DNA of 64,000 nucleotides. Origin: Sambucus nigra. Taxonomy: Eukaryota > Streptophyta > Magnoliopsida > Dipsacales > Adoxaceae. Shown piece after piece: positions 1 to 10,541 of this stretch. The position numbers and the translations under genes are program-made. Position 1 is the first letter of the stretch; each line of letters starts with the position of its first letter. The stretch lies in contig OX422221.1 in NCBI GenBank assembly GCA_949130495.1, forward strand, positions 146,043,405-146,107,404, written 5' to 3'. The notes under the pieces were generated by a model. That model had not been told where the DNA came from. It was given only the letters and a program-made list of their open reading frames with translations, and searched no databases.

Positions 1-2002
1 AATTAATCTTATTTTAATTTTTTTATTAGTTAGTCTTTATTTTTTTTAAGGGTCTCAAACTAACACACTAAACTAAACTAAACTAATCTACACTCAACCA
101 CACCCAAACCACCCTCTTCCCCATCATATTCCCATACACCCTACCGCACATAAACACCTCCCTCATCATCTTCTTCCCTAAGCCACCACTTATATTCACC
201 CTCTCTCCTCATTAACAAAATAACACCCACCTTCTCAACCCCTCTCGTCGGCGCCCCGACCCAAAACCTGCCTGAACCACCTTCCAAACCGCGACCCCAT
301 CTCCGACCAGCCCCTGTCGCGATCCAATCGGCGACCAACCTGTCCAAACTGTCGGCGCCAACTTAAATCATCCATACCTTCCGCCAAACCAACCTAAAAC
401 CCAAGGTCGACACTATCCAAACTCGAACCCGATAGGTACAATAACCAGAAAAACTAAACTCAACTTTACCTGATGATTCAATCCAAATCTCAAAACCCAA
501 CAAAAAAAACAAAACCCATTTCACCATTTCGTACCCATGAGCCAAATGCCTTATCCGATTTTTACCTGTTAACAAACATAAAGCCAAGCCAAATAAACCA
601 AAGTCAAAACCCACATGTCTTTAACTTTAACCCAATACCCATTCTACCCCCAACTAACATCTTTTACCCTAATTCCCAAAATTCCCATTATCCAAATCTG
701 ATTTTTATTCCCTCACCCCTGATTCACATGACCTCATACAATCCATGCACATTTGTGCATTTCTCCATTTTAATCCCAACTTATCCTCACACCCCTCATG
801 TCCATTTAATCCCTACCCAATTTACCCTTAGCTCCATGCCTACTATTTAAAGAAGATGAAGACCATTTTTAAAGGATAGGCTTTTGTAGAGAGAGTTAGA
901 GAGATAGGTTAGAGTAAAAAGTAAATTGGGGAAATATTTTATAAATAGTTTTTATTTTAATTTTTAGAGATTTATGAGGATAAATTATGAGTAATTCAAT
1001 TGAGTATTATATTGAATTGATTGTTGTTAGATGCTCATATTGGATGGATGGTGCTTGATTTCAAGGAAACAAGAGTTCAATTTCACTTCAAGAGATTGGG
1101 TTTGATTGTTCTCTTCGCTTCTATTTTATTTTATTAGCTTTTGATTATTTGATTATCATGTTCAATATGATGTTAGACTAAATCCCCTTTCAAGGGATGG
1201 GGTGGACCCTTATTTGATGTTATTCTGATTTAATTAGTTTGATTAATTGAAAATTCCCTTTAAATGTTAATTTTAATCCCCCACCCTTAAATTTACGCCT
1301 CGAGAGAGGGTAAATGATTTCGAGAGAAACTCGAAATTCTAGTTGTAATACCCATTTAGATTCGAACTAGAGATAGGGGTTTCTTTAGTTTGGTATTATT
1401 ACTTAAATTTCAACTCTATTTTTATTTTCTAAGATATACATAAATTTTGATGAATCGATCCTAGCGGGTGATTAATTAAAAGGTGTGTAGATCTATTTTA
1501 TAGAGTTATTGGGGGTTAAACTTAATTTTCTAAAAGATTACTATTAAAATTACACTTGCAACGAGAGTTGGTTTGTAATTTTTATATTAATTTGGGAGAA
1601 TTCAAATAATTAAATTAATTAGTTATAATAGCTAAAATTTGTGGTGTAATCCCATTCCTTGATTGTTCTCACATTTACTTCCTCACTTATTCTCTTATTT
1701 TAGTGTTTGACTTTGTTCATTATTTTTAGTCACTTTTTAGTTACTTGTTTTGATCTTTGATTTTAGTTTATTGTTATTTCACCAATTACTCCTAAAAATT
1801 ATTTTAATATTGAAAAAGCTAAAAAAAAGTAGGAAAAAAAAAAAAAAGTGAATTACAATTGATTTACCCTCGCTTTACCCCCTTGATATGGATTGACATC
1901 CTTACTTACCTCTATTCTAAATTGTTATATTTTTTTGTAGGTCATAAAGGCTTTAATTAACTTGGTTTCAACAACGACGTCCACACAAAAGACGAGTTAT
2001 CA
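1..2002 (+). repeat. 5' LTR of element E (partial)
   Basis: Base 1 aligns with about base 7637 of the 3' LTR and similarity continues to the terminal GTTATCA at 1996-2002. A GC-rich patch at about 240-360 (GGCGCC and TCGCGA words) stands out in AT-rich sequence and recurs at 7865-7985. ORFs in this stretch lie in non-coding LTR and differ between the copies, so they are not genes. Confidence 0.9.
844..851 (+). promoter_or_regulatory. Probable TATA box of E 5' LTR
   Basis: TATTTAAA is followed by a conserved GAAGATGAAGACC segment. The same arrangement appears at 8461-8468 and, as TATAAAA, in the E-family LTR at 36173-36179, which supports a core promoter. The transcription start, about 30 bp downstream, is inferred. 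Confidence 0.5.
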
Positions 2003-2004
2003 AA

Positions 2005-2022
2005 TGGCGTCGTTGCCATTCT
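2005..2022 (+). other. Primer-binding site of element E (tRNA-Asp type, degenerate)
   Basis: Two bases after the LTR end lies TGGCGTCGTTGCC. It resembles the TGGCGCCGTTGCCGGGG primer site used by Athila/Tat elements, whose primer is generally given as tRNA-Asp. The 3' half has diverged. Confidence 0.7.
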
Positions 2023-3059
2023 TAGGAGCGTGAAGCACTTGGAGCGGATTTCATTTTGTAGTTCATTTATTTTTCGCACTTTGTTGCTTTTTAGTACCAT
2101 TTTTCTTTATTTTAAAAGGCTTGTATTAGGATTTTTATTCTTGGCTTGTATTGCGGTGCATAGAGATACCATTTATTTTTCATTTAAATTTGTAATAATC
2201 AAAGAAACACGTTATAGGGAAACCAGACAAGGTAGAAAGAGGGCGTCCATAGGCGAGGATTTAAAAGCCTCTCTACCTTGGGTCGGTAGGACTCTCGGGG
2301 TCGACTGAGATAGGCATAATCTCCCCCCGATCGACTCAAATTTTTTGACGCCCCACGGCATAAAAACCGTGCGAGGTACATCTCTTGAACACTCTCGCCT
2401 CTCCTGTTAGTGAGTTAATTATTGTGTGTGCTTGTGTGCTCTTATTTGATTTTATTCTCTCATTTATTTTCGAATGGTGTGATGAATTAATTGACTAAGA
2501 CCTACATCCGATCACTCACGAGAAGGGATTTTATCACCCGACTCACTCGCCTACCATTGTGTGCTACCCTAGCCATCACTAAATTTAAAATCAATCAACT
2601 AAGTAGCCCACTAGGAGAACATTTTTCCAAAGGCGATCACAAAGATATTTCCATGATTTTTTATCGTCCGCGGACTTAATTAAAATTTGACTACCCCTTT
2701 CACTAAATTTTGAAGATAAAAATTGGCTATGTGCTAGTTAGGAATTCTCCTTAACTTGTGTGCGTGTCCATTTCATTTTTCGGTAGTCGGTTTTAGTTAG
2801 TCCGTCCATTCAGCGAGTCCATATTTTTCCCACACTTTCTTCCAAAAAATCCAAAAATATTTTCTTCCTTTATTTTTACACAAAAAAAACATAAAAATAT
2901 TTTCTTCCATTTTTATAAAAAATCCAAAAAATTCTTTTCTTTTCTTCATTTTTAGAAAAACCCAAAAATATTTTCTTTCTTTCATTTTAGAAAAATCCAA
3001 AAATATTTTCTTTCCTTTTGAAAAAAGTTAAAAATAAAAAAATATATTTTTTTGACGTC
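2023..3059 (+). other. Leader of element E between PBS and ORF
   Basis: About 1 kb with no recognisable coding sequence. It holds a GC-richer patch at 2230-2400 and a run of A/T-rich near-repeats at 2830-3010 built on CCAAAAATATTTTCTTC. Small ORFs here are low complexity and I do not call them genes. A long structured leader is normal for this group of elements. Confidence 0.5.
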
Positions 3060-4935
3060 ATGGCCGAAGAACTTCCTTTACAGGACTACTTTGGTCATTT
3101 TTCATTGACATGCGACACATGTGAGAGTGATCCCGAGACGTCTATTTATAATATTCTTAGTGGTTTCACCTCTCTCACGAGTAACGTTGACACTCTTGAT
3201 CCATCTATCCACGCACCTCATATTCCATCACCCTTGGTGTCAAGTGTCGACGTGTCGCATATTTTATCGTGAACCCATTGTTCTTATGCCGATCACATGT
3301 CCCATGAGTGACCTTACTTTTTCATATCCTTACGGGCCCACCATGGACCATGTGTATCCATATGACACTATTGTGGAACCCACCTCGGCCTATTGTCATG
3401 ATGTATCTACTCCCGAGTTGTGTGAGTACCCTAGTTATTCGTGGATGCCTGATCACCCTTTCACGCAATATGAATCCCAACCCGATGTTGTGGATCCTCA
3501 CACATTCCAAGAGTCTTCATCGCAACCCTGTGCACCCGTTCACGATTAGTTCCCTCACTATCCACCCACTGAATATAAACCATTTGTCCATCACGAAGGC
3601 GATCCTTTCGTGTGTGATGAACTTGGCCCCACTCCACACACTTCATTTGAGTATTCTACTTATAGTCATGATAGTTGTGAGTTGTGTTCACCTCCACCAC
3701 CACCACTACCTATTACTCCACCACCACCATCACCATCCACATCTGCTCTCGAAATCCTCTTGCAAAAGTTCATACTCGAGCAAGAGCAAGCCACTCAAAT
3801 CCAAACTGAAGCCCACTAACGGCTTGAACCATGATTAAATGAAATTGAGTGTGATCGAGAGTCGTACTTCACCCAAAGTCAACCAATTATTCCCCCCATG
3901 TGGAGTGATGCTGCGTCGTCTTGTCCTGCTGACTTTGAGTGTGACCAACCCTATCATCCTGAGAATCTCGATGTTGAGACCATTCCATGGTCCGGGCCTC
4001 AAGTTGATAATTGTGTTGACTTATCTGAAGATTGTGAGACTGATCCAATACCACAATGTCCACCTGAACCCGACTTTGAGTTTCCCATTCCCACTCCCAT
4101 TGAATCCAAAAATATGCCCGAGTCTACACCTATCGACCCTACCGCTTGTGTTCCCGAGGAACAAATTTATCTTAGGTTAGCTCCGGCTACGAGTTCTCAC
4201 CATTTTCCCGAGATAGAATCTGTGATGGTTTCTACCTCTATGGATATGGATCCTATTCCTCTATGCATGGATCCTTTGGAGCCCACTATTTCTAGTAATC
4301 CTTATATCTTCCTTCTTGGTGCCTCGTTTGACTTACCCACCCCATTCACCGACGATATTATTGTGGAGACGCTGACCACTCCATCTTTAGCTACCACACT
4401 CTCTAGTGAGTATTCCTTTACTCCTCCCGACGAGTGTGTGTCTCCCACTCTTGAGTTGGATCATCTTCCTCCACCATTGATCCCACCTGATACACCATTT
4501 ATCCCACCATTTACCCCACCATTTATTCCACCCGATCCACACTTTACCCCACCCATTATCCCTTTCACCCCACCACCTGGTTTGGATCTTGATTTTACAC
4601 ATTTCTTGTTTCCATCCACATATTTAGATCCTGACCTAACACCATCCTCCACTTTTCACGAGAGTGTTTATCGTGCTACTCTCCACTTCCGTGACACCGA
4701 TCTTGTTACCCCATGCCCACCACTCTCTAGTGGTGTTGTTTTTTCCCCTCGACAGCTCCCTGGTGTGTCACAGCGCGGCCACTATCATTGCCCATTTATT
4801 GAACGGTCGTGTTATTTCTATAAGGCCCATCCCATCACTATTTATACACCTTTTTTCCTTCCTCACCAGCTTGAGGACCATTCTTATAGGTCCCTTGTTC
4901 CCCTCACATTTCGGCTCAATAAGGCCCGTGATTGA
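3060..4935 (+). pseudogene. Broken long ORF of element E, unknown proline-rich protein
   Basis: A frame opens at the ATG at 3060 (product begins MAEELPLQDYFGHF) and shifts by one base near 3240. It then stays in a single frame to the stop at 4933-4935, interrupted by stops near 3547, 3817 and 3835. The longest open piece is 3898-4935 (345 codons). The ancestral protein would have had about 620 residues. It is rich in Pro, Ser, Asp, Glu and His, with a Pro-rich repeat (PFIPPFTPPFIPPD type) at about 4490-4580. A helical Glu/Gln-rich piece (EILLQKFILEQEQ) lies near 3750. I see no zinc knuckle, protease or pol motif. It sits where gag would be, so a diverged gag-like or element-specific protein is possible, but I do not recognise the family. 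Confidence 0.6.
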
Positions 4936-5233
4936 TGCTTAATCACCCATTCCTTTCTCACCCTTACCTTAATCCCCACCCACCCATGGTCCACCGATGC
5001 TTTGCATCGTGTGATGAACTTAGCCATACAAGTGCATTGACCATTTTTAGCCCTGATCCAATCGGACTGATGCTTCAGTCTTGTTTGGGAGTGATTATCA
5101 TCACCGGATTTTTTTGCCGCCTCGCACTTTCATAGATCTTATCTTTAGGGTGAGATCCCTTCAGTCTGGCTGAAGACATTAAACTTAGTGCTACTGAGAG
5201 GCGGGCCGCGATTTCTTGTATGAGTCTCATCCT

Positions 5234-5449
5234 GTTTGGGGGTGGTGTTACTCACCACCCAATGCTTGACAATGTTTATAAACTTGTACATATTTTTTAT
5301 CTTATCAATTATTCAAGTTTCATTTTGACTATATCTGTCAACTTCATTAGCGGTTGATTATGGTAATCTCTTTCCTCCCTTCTGCTCTCAAATTTAAAAA
5401 TCATTTTACTTAACATCCAGAACGATGTTCCTTTTTGTTTGGGGGTGGG
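5234..5449 (+). other. Two upstream polypurine-tract-like motifs of element E
   Basis: TTTGGGGGTGGTG at 5234-5246 and TTTGGGGGTGGG at 5437-5448 copy the core of the true PPT (GTTGGGGGTGGTG, ending at 7030). The second lies about 1.58 kb upstream of the true PPT; element A has a comparable copy about 1.6 kb upstream of its own. Confidence 0.5.
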
Positions 5450-6104
5450 AAATTTTATCAAAATCGTACCTCTTTTGAAATTTTTTGATTTTTCAACTTG
5501 ATTTTTGAAATTCCTATGCAGTTTATTTCATCTCAATCATTGAAGTGAATTTTCTATCATCCATCTTTTAAGTCTAGGAATCAAGCTAGAGGATTTATCT
5601 TTTATAAATAGCTTATGTAATACGTATGAAGGCATGTTGCACCATGAATTTCTAGGCTCAAAAATAAATTTGTGCACGTATCACATCACTACGATTTAGA
5701 GTTGAAGAGTATTATAATTCTCAAGAGAACCTTAAGGATCACTAGTAGAGACTTTAGCTTGTGAGATTCGTGCCTTTCTTCCTTTCATAGAGTTTTATGC
5801 ATTCTCCGAGTTACAAGTTGATTCAACTTCGTTTGGGTCCTCACATCAAATCGTTGTATGATCTCATTATTCTTCATTAAATTTTTGGCTTGATCACTGA
5901 GAATGACATCTTTTTCGAGTTGTAGAAACGCGTGTCATGAAATTTGTTCTAAATACTAGATTTTCATCCATACGCCTACCATTTACCATATTGTTCCATA
6001 TTCTCACATATTTTCCCACATCATCCATTTATCATATTCATACCATCTTTCATTTTGAGAAAAAGAGTGTTTTTCAAATATAAAATGTCTTCAGTGATTG
6101 AGAG

Positions 6105-6220
6105 TATAAAGAAAGAGAGAAAAAGAAAAAAAAAATAGAAAAATAACAAAAGAAAGAAATAAAAAAAGAAGACGAAAAGAAAAAAAAATCGAAAAAAAAA
6201 AGAAAAAAGAAAAAAAAGGT
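6105..6220 (+). repeat. A/G-rich purine tract in E 3' region
   Basis: A near-pure A/G run of AAAGAAAA type. Element A has a similar tract on its coding strand (plus-strand 21655-21715), also in its 3' non-coding region. Confidence 0.7.
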
Positions 6221-6846
6221 TTGTAGTTGTTTTTATGTTATAAATACATTTGTTCTTCATGTATAGAACACTCTTATCGCATCCATCTTTCATCCATCAT
6301 ACTTCACCTCATACCATCCTTCCCATTTCATTTCCCCCTAACCCATAAACATACATTTTTTTCCCTAGGTGTTCGGGCAAATAAAAGTCAATGTGGTGAA
6401 TAACTCGACGTTCTCACAATAGTGAATAGCATTCTTTCATGAGATCATTTCTTCTTTCTAAATGTCCATTCTTTTTTATATGTGTGTGAGACGTCTGAAC
6501 TTGCTTACATTTACTCACCTCCTCACACACAAGAGCGATACAGTGACCCTAATCTCGATAGTTCATTTGAGAGAAGTATATCTGTGAGATTTTTGAAGTT
6601 GAAGCGTTCATTCCGAAAAGACAATCTAGGAATTACTCTTATGATACTCAACCCGTCTTGACTGATTCACACTAAAACACGTTGAGTTCTAGGAAGGATG
6701 TGCCTTAAGTATTTACTGAGCTAAACTTTTTACACTTCTAGCTTATATTTCTCATAACATTTCTCATGTGATGGATTGTGCAATTATTTTATATGTATAA
6801 TAAGAGATTGACTACCGTTTGCAAGTAAAGAATTTTGTGGGTAAAT

Positions 6847-6951
6847 TCCCTGCAAACCGTTCTCGAGACACAACTCGTCCTGCAGGGAAACCTATAGGTT
6901 TAAAGGCTTGTTGCACATGCTAAGTGCAATCACAAGTTCCCGCGAAAGTGG
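6847..6951 (+). promoter_or_regulatory. Three-hairpin module upstream of the 3' LTR of E
   Basis: Hairpin 1: TCCCTGCA (6847-6854) pairs with TGCAGGGA (6881-6888), enclosing CGAG/CTCG (6864-6867/6874-6877). Hairpin 2: the perfect palindrome AAACCTATAGGTTT (6888-6901). Hairpin 3: TTGCAC (6911-6916) with GTGCAA (6924-6929). It ends with CCCGCGAAAGTGG. The same order of elements occurs on the - strand in element A at 20832-20932. A role in RNA packaging, dimerisation or 3' processing is inference. Confidence 0.6.
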
Positions 6952-7015
6952 TACACTTATGGTTTCTTATCTTTCTCTTTCTCTCTATCTTATTGCTTGA
7001 GGACTAGCAACGCTC

Positions 7016-7030
7016 TAGTTGGGGGTGGTG
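7016..7030 (+). other. Polypurine tract of element E
   Basis: TAGTTGGGGGTGGTG directly abuts the TGATAAG start of the 3' LTR, the expected position for the plus-strand primer. Confidence 0.8.
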
Positions 7031-9616
7031 TGATAAGCACCCAAAAGTGTAAATTTTATACCCCAAATTGACTTATTTTAGTTGCTAATTCTCGACAATA
7101 TGGGTCTCATGTTCGTAATTATTTATTTTGTAGGTCAAATGCATGTTGCGGTGTTCAAATGCTCAAATCATGGAAATTGCAACAAAAATTGAGCTAATTA
7201 CCTTGTCCCGTAACCTCAACCGAGCCTAAACCTGTCCCTAAACCTACCCCGAAGCTCGTGTGTGTTTAGTTTGAGCCTTTTTAATTTTTTTTAGGTTTTT
7301 AGTTTAAGTCGTTTTTATTTTTTACATTTATTTTAGATTTATTAAGAATTTTCTAGGTTTTATTTTCTATTTTTCTATTTAATTTTTATTAGTGTATTTT
7401 TATTTTATTTTTATTTTTAATAGTATTTAGTTTTATTTTATTAGGATTAGTTTTTTTTTAGGATTTCATTTATTTTTAGATTTATTAGATTTTACATTTT
7501 TTAGGATTTTAGTTTTAATTTTAATAATTTTTTGTTTTTTATTTTTATTTCTTTTTAGTTTCATTTTTATTTTGTGTCTTTTATTTTATATATTAGGATT
7601 TTATATATATTTTTAGTAGATTTTAATTAATTTTATTTTTATTTTTTATTAGTTAGTCTTTATCTTTTTTAAGGGAACAAATTAACACACACACACACAA
7701 AACTAACCTACACTCAACCACACCCAAACCACCCTCATCCCCCACCATATTCCCATACACCCTACCACGCATAAACACCTCCCTCATCATCTTCTTTCCT
7801 AAACCACCACTTATATTCACTCTCTCTCCTCTATTAACACAATAACACCCACCTTCTCACCCCCTCTCGTTGGCGCCCCGACCCAAAACCCGCCCGAACC
7901 ACCTTCCAAATCGCGACCCCATCTCCGATAAGCCCCTGTCGCGATCTAATGGACGACCAACCTGTCCAAACCGTCGGCGCCGACTTAAATCATCCATACC
8001 CGCCACCGAACCAACCTAAAACCTATGGCTGGCACCATTCAAACTCAAAACCGGTCGGTACAATAAACCGAGAAACTCAACCCAACTTCAACTCGACAAT
8101 TCAATCCAAATCTCAAAACCCAACAACAAAACCAAAACCCATTTCACCATTTCCTACCCATGAACCAAATGCCTTATCCGATTTTTATCTGTTAACAAAC
8201 ATAAAGCCAAGCCAAATAAACCAAAGTCAACACCCACTTGTCTTTAGCCTTTAACCCAATACCCATTCTACCCCCAACTAACATCTTTTACCCCAATGCT
8301 CAAAATGCCCATTAACCAAAGATGATTTTTATTCCCTCACCCCTCATTCACATGACCTCACACAATCCTTGCACATTTGTGCATTTCCCCATTTTAACCC
8401 CAACTCATCCCCTCATGTCCATTTAATCCCTACCCAATTTACCATTAGCTCCATGCCTACTATTTAAAGAAGATGAAGACCATTTTTAAAGGATAGGCTT
8501 TTGTAGAGAGACAGATTAGAGTAGAAAGTAAATTGGGGAAATATTTTGTGAATAGTTTTTATTTTTATTTTTAGCGATTTGTGAGGATAAATTGTGAGTA
8601 ATTCAATTGAGTATTATATTGAATTGATTGTTGTTGGATGCTCATATTGGATGGATGGTGCTTGATTTTAAGGAAATAATAGTTCAATTTCACTTCAAGA
8701 GATTGGGCTTGATTATTTTCTTCTCTTATATTTTGTTTATTAGCCTTTGATTATTTGATTATCATATCTAATATGATGTTAGGCTAAATCCCCTTTAAAG
8801 GGGTGGGTTGAACCCTTATTTGATGTTATTTTGATTTAATTATTTTGATTAATTGAAAACTCCCTTTGAATTTTAATTTTGATCCCTCACCCTTAAATTT
8901 ACGCCTCGAGAGAGGGTAAATGATTTTTGACAGAAACTCAAAATTCTAGTTATAATACCCATTTTAGATTCGAACTAGAGATAGGGGTTTCTTTAGTGTG
9001 GTATTATTACTTGAATTTCAACACTATTTTCATTTTCTAAGATGTACATAAATTTTAATGAATCGATCGTAGCGGGTGATTAATTAAAAGGAGTGTAGAT
9101 CTATTTTCTAGAGTTGTCGGAGGTTAAACTTAATTTTCTAAAAGATTACTATTAAAATTACACTTGAAACGAGAGTTGGTTTCTAATTTTGATATTAATT
9201 TGTGAGAATTCAAATAATTAAATTAATTAGTTAGAATAGCTAAAATTTGTGGTGTAATCCCATTCCTTGATTGTTCTCACATTTACTTCCTCACTTATTC
9301 TCTTATTTTAGTGTTAGACTTTGTTCATTATTTTTAGTCACTTTTTAGTTACTTGTTTTTACCTTTGATTTTAGTTTAGTGTTATTTCACCAATCACTCC
9401 TAAAAATTATTTTAATATTGAAAAAGCTAAAAAAAGTAGAAAAATAAAAAAATAAAATAAAAGTGAAGTACAATTGTTTTCCCCTCACTTTACCCCTTGA
9501 TATGAATTGATATCCTTACTTACCTCTATTCTAGATTGTTATATTTTTGTGAAGGTGATAAAGGTTTTGATTAACTTGGCTTCAACAACGACATTCACAC
9601 AAAAGTCAAGTTATCA
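7031..9616 (+). repeat. 3' LTR of element E (2586 bp)
   Basis: Runs from TGATAAGCACCC to GTTATCA. The first 500 bp are extremely T-rich. The GC-rich patch lies at 7865-7985 and the TATA-like box at 8461-8468. The 5-bp target duplication should be GTATG (9617-9621); its partner is outside the window. Confidence 0.9.
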
Positions 9617-9749
9617 GTATGTGGGACACCACTCCAACATAATTAACCGTACTCGCACTGCCCTGTCTTGACCATAGAGTCTTACCGAATTCCCTAGATC
9701 GACATGTATATTATGTTGTACATAGATACAAAATATAATACTGTTATTA
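9617..9749. other. 133-bp strip of older DNA between elements E and B
   Basis: Belongs to neither LTR. Its last five bases (TATTA) match GATTA after the right LTR of B at four of five positions, so it was probably continuous with 41201 onward before B inserted. No gene is seen. Confidence 0.5.
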
Positions 9750-10327
9750 TGTAATAGCCGGGACTTTCGAATCGAGTCCATCACTGACCCTAATGAATAT
9801 ATATTCATTGTTTCAACCCTTATAAAGTATTCAAATTCAAAAGTCTTCTAAGAAGAATGAAACTATCCTTGATGCCCTATAACTTTACTAAGTTAACCTA
9901 TATACCCTAAAGTTTTAATAATTACAAACTACCTCCCGAAAACTTTAATCCAACATAATTTTATTTATACTTAACCTTTAAGCCCCAACTTTATATCAAA
10001 TTAACCCTCTAGACTTCAACTAACACAAATTTACAATTTTAGCCCTTGAAACTTTTTATATTTATAAATATACACTTAAACTTCATCAAAAATACATTTT
10101 TAAGGCTATAAATGCATATACTTGACCAACCAAGGACCAAACACCAAGGTTTGAATAATTTCTCATTACCTTATGTTCAAATAAGTCTAGACATCAGCAT
10201 TAGAAGCCAAAAATCACATGTGTACACCATGCACACATGTGAGGTACACTAACCAAGGTAGAAAACTTTATATATTCACTTTAAATCCATCTCCCTTCTC
10301 AATCAATGAACTCTCATAATCAAACAC

Positions 10328-10334
10328 TATAAAT
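10328..10334 (+). promoter_or_regulatory. TATA box of B LTR
   Basis: CACTATAAATACCCC is preserved in both LTRs (here and at 38941-38947), about 580 bp from each LTR start, and fits a plant core promoter. Confidence 0.6.
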
Positions 10335-10541
10335 ACCCCACGATTTCTTCAGTTCAAACTCACCCCAACAGCAGTTTCAAAACTCAAATTTTTCACGCCA
10401 TAAAGGTACACTATGATTTTATGTATTATATTCAATTCTTTTAGTTTCAATAGATTTTTGTGTTGTTATAATTCTAAAATATATGAAAACGGTAGAAATC
10501 TTACGTAGAAAATAGGTCGTAGGTGAAAATTATGAAGTTTT

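Larger units (their letters stand above)
4936..7015 (+). other. 3' non-coding region of element E
   Basis: 2.1 kb after the ORF with no supported gene. It contains two PPT-like motifs (5234-5246, 5437-5449), a purine tract (about 6105-6220), a three-hairpin module (6847-6951) and a pyrimidine run just before GCTTGAGGACTAGCAACG and the PPT. ORFs on the opposite strand of the purine tract are low-complexity Phe/Leu runs. Confidence 0.6.
1..9616 (+). mobile_element. Element E: non-autonomous LTR retrotransposon (Athila/Tat-allied), left end outside window
   Basis: Two long near-identical copies (1-2002 and 7031-9616) flank a 5-kb internal region. The right copy starts TGATAAGCACCC and ends GAGTTATCA, giving the usual TG...CA termini; the left copy lacks roughly its first 600 bp because the window begins inside it. 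A tRNA-Asp-type primer-binding site follows the left LTR and a G-rich polypurine tract precedes the right one. No RT, RNase H, integrase or protease motif can be read in any frame between them, so the element would need proteins from elsewhere. The PBS type, the 3' hairpin module and the G-rich PPT all resemble Athila-like element A at 19196-33226, a plausible relative of its helper (inference). A LARD-type classification would also fit. Confidence 0.85.

Noticed and set aside
473..850. 125-codon ORF in the left E LTR
   Set aside because: Lies in LTR; the 3' LTR copy has it broken (7949-8254 and beyond), and composition is the C/A bias of the region.
2797..3000. 67-codon ORF on -
   Set aside because: Built from the repeated CCAAAAATATTTTC words; simple-sequence artefact.
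6021..6293. 90-codon ORF on - with Phe-rich hydrophobic runs
   Set aside because: It is the complement of the A/G-rich tract; low complexity, no start context, not a membrane protein.
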